DNA of 18,542 nt from UMGS1696 sp963642885 (GTDB lineage: Bacteria > Bacillota > Clostridia > Oscillospirales > CAG-272), in contig CAVIJI010000042.1 of assembly GCA_963642885.1 (NCBI GenBank), forward strand, positions 1 through 18,542, read 5' to 3'. How positions within the stretch are numbered: position 1 is the first letter of the stretch; every line of letters begins with the position of its first letter. The position numbers and the translations under genes were made by a program. A model generated the notes under the pieces. The model worked only from the letters and a program-made list of their open reading frames with translations, was not told the DNA's origin and made no database searches. This document shows positions 14,821-18,542 of the stretch, piece after piece.

Positions 14821-16350
14821 ATGCCAGACGCAATCAGACTCGAGGGCATAACGAAAACCTTCGGGAAAATTATTGCCAATAAAGATATCAACATTACAGT
14901 ACGGCAGGGTGAGATACTGTCGCTGCTCGGCGAAAACGGAAGCGGTAAGACAACCCTGATGAATATATTGTCCGGCATATACTATCCCGATGAGGGAAGG
15001 ATATTCGTTGACGGAAAAGAAGTGACGATATCGTCTCCGAAGGATTCGTACGATCTCGGAATCGGAATGATACATCAGCACTTCAAACTGGTTGACGTGT
15101 TCACGGCAGCCGAAAACATTATACTCGGTCTGCCGGGCGAGCAGAAGCTCGACATGAAGGCGGTCGAAAATAAAATCAAGCAGATTTGCGACAGATACGG
15201 CTTCGACATAGACGCGAAAATGAAGGTATACGAAATGACGGTTTCGCAGAAGCAGACGCTTGAAATCGTCAAGGTGCTGTACAGAGGCGCGAACATACTG
15301 ATTCTCGACGAGCCTACCGCGGTTCTCACTCCTCAGGAGACGGAAAAGCTGTTTACCGTAATGCGTGAAATGAAGCGAGACGGCAAAACCGTCATCATAA
15401 TCACGCATAAGCTGCATGAGGTGCTTGCGGTATCCGACCGAGTCGCCATTCTCCGCAAGGGAGAGTATATCGGCACTGTTGATACAAAGGACGCAAACGA
15501 GCTGTCACTCACGGAGATGATGGTCGGCAAGAAGGTTTCGCTTGACATCGAGCGGCCCGTGGTAGCGGAAAAGCACAAGCGCGTATCAGTCGAAAACCTT
15601 ACCGTTATCGGCCCCGAAAGCGTTCCCGTTTTGAAGAATGTTTCGTTTGACGCGTACAGCGGAGAAATTCTCGGCATCGCCGGTATTTCGGGCTGCGGTC
15701 AGAAGGAGCTGCTTGAGGCTATCGCGGGACTTCAGCATCCCGTCGAAGGCTCTAAGATAACATATTTCGAACCCGAGGGCGGCAAAGAGGACTCGCTTAT
15801 CGGAAAGACGCCGCGTGAGATAAAGGAGCTCGGAATTACGCTTTCGTTCGTACCCGAGGACAGACTCGGCATGGGCCTTGTCGCCTCCATGGGCATGGCG
15901 GACAACATGATGCTTAAGAGCTACGAAAAGGGCAAGTCGGTATTCGTAGACAGAAACGATCCGAAAAAGCTTGCCGAGGATGTAAAGGACGAGCTTTCCG
16001 TAGTCACACCCGGCATCAACACTCCCGTAAGACGTCTTTCGGGCGGAAACGTACAGAAGGTTCTTGTCGGACGAGAAATAGCCGCCGCGCCTTCGGTACT
16101 TATGACGGCATACGCGGTACGCGGACTCGACATCAACACCTCGTACATGATATATCACCTGCTGAACGAGCAGAAGCAAAAGGGCGTAGCGGTTATTTAC
16201 GTCGGCGAGGATCTTGACGTGCTTATCGATTTGTGCGACAGAATACTCGTTCTGTGCGCGGGACAGGTTACGGGCATAGTTAACGGCGGAGAGGTTACAA
16301 AGGAACAGCTCGGCCTTATGATGACTAAAATTTCAAACGGAAAGGAGTAA
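14821..16350 (+). CDS. Nucleoside ABC transporter, double ATP-binding protein
   Basis: 509 residues with two fused ATPase domains, as in NupO-type proteins of BMP importers. Domain 1 (about 1-240) has Walker A GENGSGKTT, Q-loop IHQHFKL, a signature variant MTVSQKQ, Walker B ILILDEPTAVLTPQE and H-loop THKLHEV. Domain 2 (about 255-505) has the degenerate Walker A GISGCGQKE, with Gln for Lys as is normal in this family. Its signature is LSGGNVQK, and its Walker B region reads AYAVRGLD where relatives usually show QPTRGLD. It powers import at the cytoplasmic face. AAGGAG at 14807-14812 is eight bases before the ATG. Its last codons (Lys-Glu-stop) also form the SD of the following permease gene. 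Confidence 0.93.
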   Translation: MPDAIRLEGITKTFGKIIANKDINITVRQGEILSLLGENGSGKTTLMNILSGIYYPDEGRIFVDGKEVTISSPKDSYDLGIGMIHQHFKLVDVFTAAENIILGLPGEQKLDMKAVENKIKQICDRYGFDIDAKMKVYEMTVSQKQTLEIVKVLYRGANILILDEPTAVLTPQETEKLFTVMREMKRDGKTVIIITHKLHEVLAVSDRVAILRKGEYIGTVDTKDANELSLTEMMVGKKVSLDIERPVVAEKHKRVSVENLTVIGPESVPVLKNVSFDAYSGEILGIAGISGCGQKELLEAIAGLQHPVEGSKITYFEPEGGKEDSLIGKTPREIKELGITLSFVPEDRLGMGLVASMGMADNMMLKSYEKGKSVFVDRNDPKKLAEDVKDELSVVTPGINTPVRRLSGGNVQKVLVGREIAAAPSVLMTAYAVRGLDINTSYMIYHLLNEQKQKGVAVIYVGEDLDVLIDLCDRILVLCAGQVTGIVNGGEVTKEQLGLMMTKISNGKE

Positions 16351-16356
16351 CTTAAA

Positions 16357-17487
16357 TTGAACAAGGATACAAAAGAGCTCACGAAAGATGTGCAGACACA
16401 CGAGCCGTTTGTGAGAATAGCCAAGAGAAGCAGTATCGACACAAAAAAGAAAATCGCGGTTCGGGCCGCTTCCATACTTATCGCGCTGATTATCGACGCG
16501 GCGTTTATAGTGGTTGTAACGGGACTGAACCCCATAGCCGTATATTCGGAAATATTCAAGGCAACGTTTGAGACTCCGCTCCGTTTCATGTGGATGCTGC
16601 GAGACCTTGTTTCGCTTTTGTGCATAGGCATAGCGCTTGCGCCTGCGTTTAAAATGCGATTCTGGAACATAGGCGCCGAGGGACAGGTACTGATGGGCGG
16701 CTTTGCCACCGCCATATGCATGATGTATCTCGGCTCGAAGCTGCCGACCGCTCTGCTTTTTATCACGATGTTTTTGACCAGTATCATAGCGGGCGCTCTG
16801 TGGAGCTTTATTCCCGCGTTCTTCAAGGCTAACTGGAACACGAACGAAACGCTGTTCACGCTTATGATGAACTATGTTGCGATACAGCTTGTTTCGTATT
16901 ACACCAACATTTGGAGAGGACAGGCGTCCTCACTCGGAACAATCAACATGGGCACCAAGATAGGATGGTTCCCGAAGCTGTTCGGTCACGATTTCACGCT
17001 CAACATAATCATAGTTGCCGTACTCACCGTTGTGATGTACATATACCTGAAGTACACGAAGCACGGCTACGAAATTTCCGTTGTCGGCGAAAGCATCAAG
17101 ACGGCTAAATACGCGGGCATCAACGTTAAGAAAGTTACGATACGCACCCTGATACTTTCGGGTGCCATCTGCGGTCTCTGCGGTTTTATCATCGTAGCGG
17201 GAAACAAGCACACGATAGCTACTAACACCGCAGGAGGAAACGGATTTACCGCAATTATAGTTGCTTGGCTGTCTAAGTTCAACACGTTTTTCATGGCGCT
17301 CATAGCGTTTCTTCTTGTATTTCTCGAGAAGGGCGCGAGCCAGATAGCGTCGACCTACGGTTTAAACGAGTACATAGCGGACATTATATCCGGTATAATT
17401 CTTTTCTGCATACTCGGTTCCGAGTTCTTCATCAACTACAGGCTTCTCTTCAGACATAAGGCGGACGGCAAGGAGGAAACGAAATGA
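16357..17487 (+). CDS. Nucleoside ABC transporter permease 1 (BPD_transp_2 type)
   Basis: 376 residues, a multi-span membrane protein of the branched-chain amino acid/ribose permease family, NupP-like. A basic cytoplasmic N-terminus of about 33 residues precedes the first helix (about 34-57). RFWNIGAEGQVLMGG is a family hallmark, and ISVVGESIKTAKYAGINV is the cytoplasmic coupling segment that meets the ATPase. The start is a TTG at 16357. AAAGGAG at 16341-16347 is nine bases upstream, and the next in-frame Met lies far inside the protein (about residue 74), so TTG is the credible choice. It begins six bases after the ATPase stop and overlaps the next permease by four bases (ATGA), showing tight translational coupling. 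Confidence 0.92.
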   Translation: MNKDTKELTKDVQTHEPFVRIAKRSSIDTKKKIAVRAASILIALIIDAAFIVVVTGLNPIAVYSEIFKATFETPLRFMWMLRDLVSLLCIGIALAPAFKMRFWNIGAEGQVLMGGFATAICMMYLGSKLPTALLFITMFLTSIIAGALWSFIPAFFKANWNTNETLFTLMMNYVAIQLVSYYTNIWRGQASSLGTINMGTKIGWFPKLFGHDFTLNIIIVAVLTVVMYIYLKYTKHGYEISVVGESIKTAKYAGINVKKVTIRTLILSGAICGLCGFIIVAGNKHTIATNTAGGNGFTAIIVAWLSKFNTFFMALIAFLLVFLEKGASQIASTYGLNEYIADIISGIILFCILGSEFFINYRLLFRHKADGKEETK

Positions 17488-18490
17488 TTCAGTCAAACAT
17501 ACTCGCATGGATTGCGCGTGCGATACAGTTCGGCACGATAATAATGTTCGGCTCGATGGGTGAGATACTTACCGAGAAATCGGGAAACCTCAACCTCGGT
17601 GTACCGGGAATCATGTATCTCGGAGCGTTTGCGGGCTTTGCCTCCTCCTACACATACGAAAACAAAGCACAGAATCCGTCTGCGATATTATGCATACTTA
17701 TTGCGGTATTCGCGGCGTTTATCGCTTCCGCGGCAGGCGGATTCATATACTCATTTCTGACGACGACGCTCAGAGCCAACCAGAATGTTACCGGTCTTGC
17801 TCTGACGACCTTCGGAATGGGTGTGGCGAACTTCTTCGGAGCGTTTCTGCTTCAGGGTGAGGTTTACACNNNNNNNNNNNNNNNNNNNNNNNNNNNNNNN
17901 NNTTCACGAAGAAAATTCCTTTTCTTTCGGATCATCTGGGCGTTATCGGAGAGGCGTTATTCTCATACGGTTTTCTTGCGTATTTTGCGATAATACTTGC
18001 CGTAATCCTACACTATTTCATGAACAAGACGAGAGTGGGGCTTAACCTGCGTGCTGTGGGAGAGAATCCCGCTACGGCTGATGCGGCGGGCATCAACGTC
18101 ACGAAATACAAGTACATTGCGACGGTAGTCGGTGCGGGTATATCGGGAATCGGCGGATTATACTATGTTCTCGACTACAACAACGGCATTTGGGCGACGA
18201 CGACGCAGATTGAGGCGCTCGGCTGGCTTGCCGTTGCGCTTGTAATATTCACGACGTGGAAGCCGCTCAACGCTATATGGGGAGCGTACTTATTCGGTAT
18301 GCTGTACTGGCTGTACGCATTCCTTCCGAAGCTGCTCGGCATAACGAACGTTGACAGAAAGAGCTCGTTATATCAGATGATACCGTACATAGTAACGATA
18401 ATCGTACTTGTGGTAGTAAGTCTGAGACGCAAGAGAGAATCCCAGCCTCCGGCGTCACTCGGACTCGCGTACTTCCGTGAGGACCGCTGA
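17484..18490 (+). CDS. Nucleoside ABC transporter permease 2, interrupted by an assembly gap
   Basis: A single permease gene of the NupQ type, read in two frames because an N-run (17870-17902) has the wrong length. The 5' part (17484-17869, about 128 residues) has LAWIARAIQFGTIIMFGSMGEILTEKSGNLNLGVPG, which is the family's opening. The 3' part, from 17903 in the other frame, continues without stops through FTKKIPFLSDHLGVIGEA, then the coupling segment NLRAVGENPATADAAGI, to the TGA at 18488-18490. Together they give roughly 335 residues, close to the family norm of about 310-320. The true gap must leave a remainder of 1 when divided by 3, so this is not a genuine frameshift. AGGAGG (17471-17476) lies inside the upstream gene and the ATG overlaps its stop. 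Confidence 0.9.
17870..17902. other. Assembly gap (33 Ns)
   Basis: Thirty-three unknown bases inside the second permease gene. Homologues would place a short loop and the start of a helix here. The frames on either side disagree with a gap of 33, so its length is an estimate. Confidence 0.98.
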
Positions 18491-18535
18491 GCGGGGATAT
18501 GCTTTAACTTAATAGTGGGGATAAACGCCCCGCTC
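18489..18535 (+). other. Inverted repeat after the last permease, possible terminator
   Basis: GAGCGGGG (18489-18496) can pair with CCCCGCTC (18528-18535), or a shorter GGGG/CCCC hairpin can form at 18517-18531. No T-run is seen before the window ends, so termination is unproven. The last bases (GAGGA) could be the start of another ribosome-binding site. Confidence 0.3.
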
Positions 18536-18542
18536 TCGAGGA

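Noticed and set aside
17903..18490. Separate short permease gene starting at 18020
   Set aside because: The frame is open and homologous upstream to the N-run, so the Met at 18020 is internal to the second permease.

Overview
The window looks like a draft-assembly piece of an uncultured Gram-positive gut-type Clostridia (Bacillota) genome. The evidence is indirect. There are strong Shine-Dalgarno sites (AAGGAGG-like), near-consensus TTGACA-N17-TATAAT promoters and compact hairpin/U-run terminators. AGA (Arg) and ATA (Ile) codons are used heavily, two secreted lipoprotein families carry clostridial-type lipoboxes, and AlaRS has a cysteine-rich insert. A run of 33 Ns at 17870-17902 marks an assembly gap. 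No species can be named from this sequence. I see no RNA genes, insertion sequences, phage genes or CRISPR arrays.

Layout. (1) 1-3165: two tandem solute-binding lipoproteins for a carbohydrate-type ABC importer, with almost identical DNA over the signal peptide but strongly diverged mature parts, closed by a terminator. (2) 3172-4106: a TIM-barrel sugar-phosphate isomerase/epimerase-like gene with its own perfect promoter. (3) 4186-6945: alaS, monocistronic, with a perfect promoter and a strong terminator. (4) 6989-8391, minus strand: a CPA2-type cation:proton antiporter with its own promoter. (5) 8494-10115: a two-gene unit of a stand-alone E2-acyltransferase-like protein (catalytic His replaced by Glu) and a DUF1643 protein, preceded by tandem 11-bp repeats abutting the -35. 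(6) 10163-12561: a MarR regulator and an acyl-CoA ligase, with two palindromes at the promoter and an unusual hairpin between the ligase's Shine-Dalgarno and its ATG. (7) 12644-18490: xpt (xanthine phosphoribosyltransferase) followed by a complete BMP-type nucleoside ABC importer (lipoprotein, double ATPase, two permeases).

How the genes fit together. The xpt-BMP-ATPase-permease-permease block reads as one purine salvage unit: nucleosides enter through the ABC system, and the base xanthine is converted to XMP by Xpt. A hairpin with a weak U-run after the binding-protein gene probably lets it be made in excess over the membrane parts. The two lipoproteins and the TIM-barrel gene suggest sugar uptake and catabolism, though no sugar permeases lie inside the window. 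The MarR/acyl-CoA ligase unit suggests regulated activation of fatty or other carboxylic acids. The neighbouring E2-like unit shares short promoter words with it and might belong to the same regulon, but that is speculation.

Nothing here is clearly a new multi-gene system. The most unusual signals are the leader cassette shared by the two lipoproteins, the His-to-Glu change in the E2-like protein, and the SD-hairpin-start arrangement of the ligase gene.
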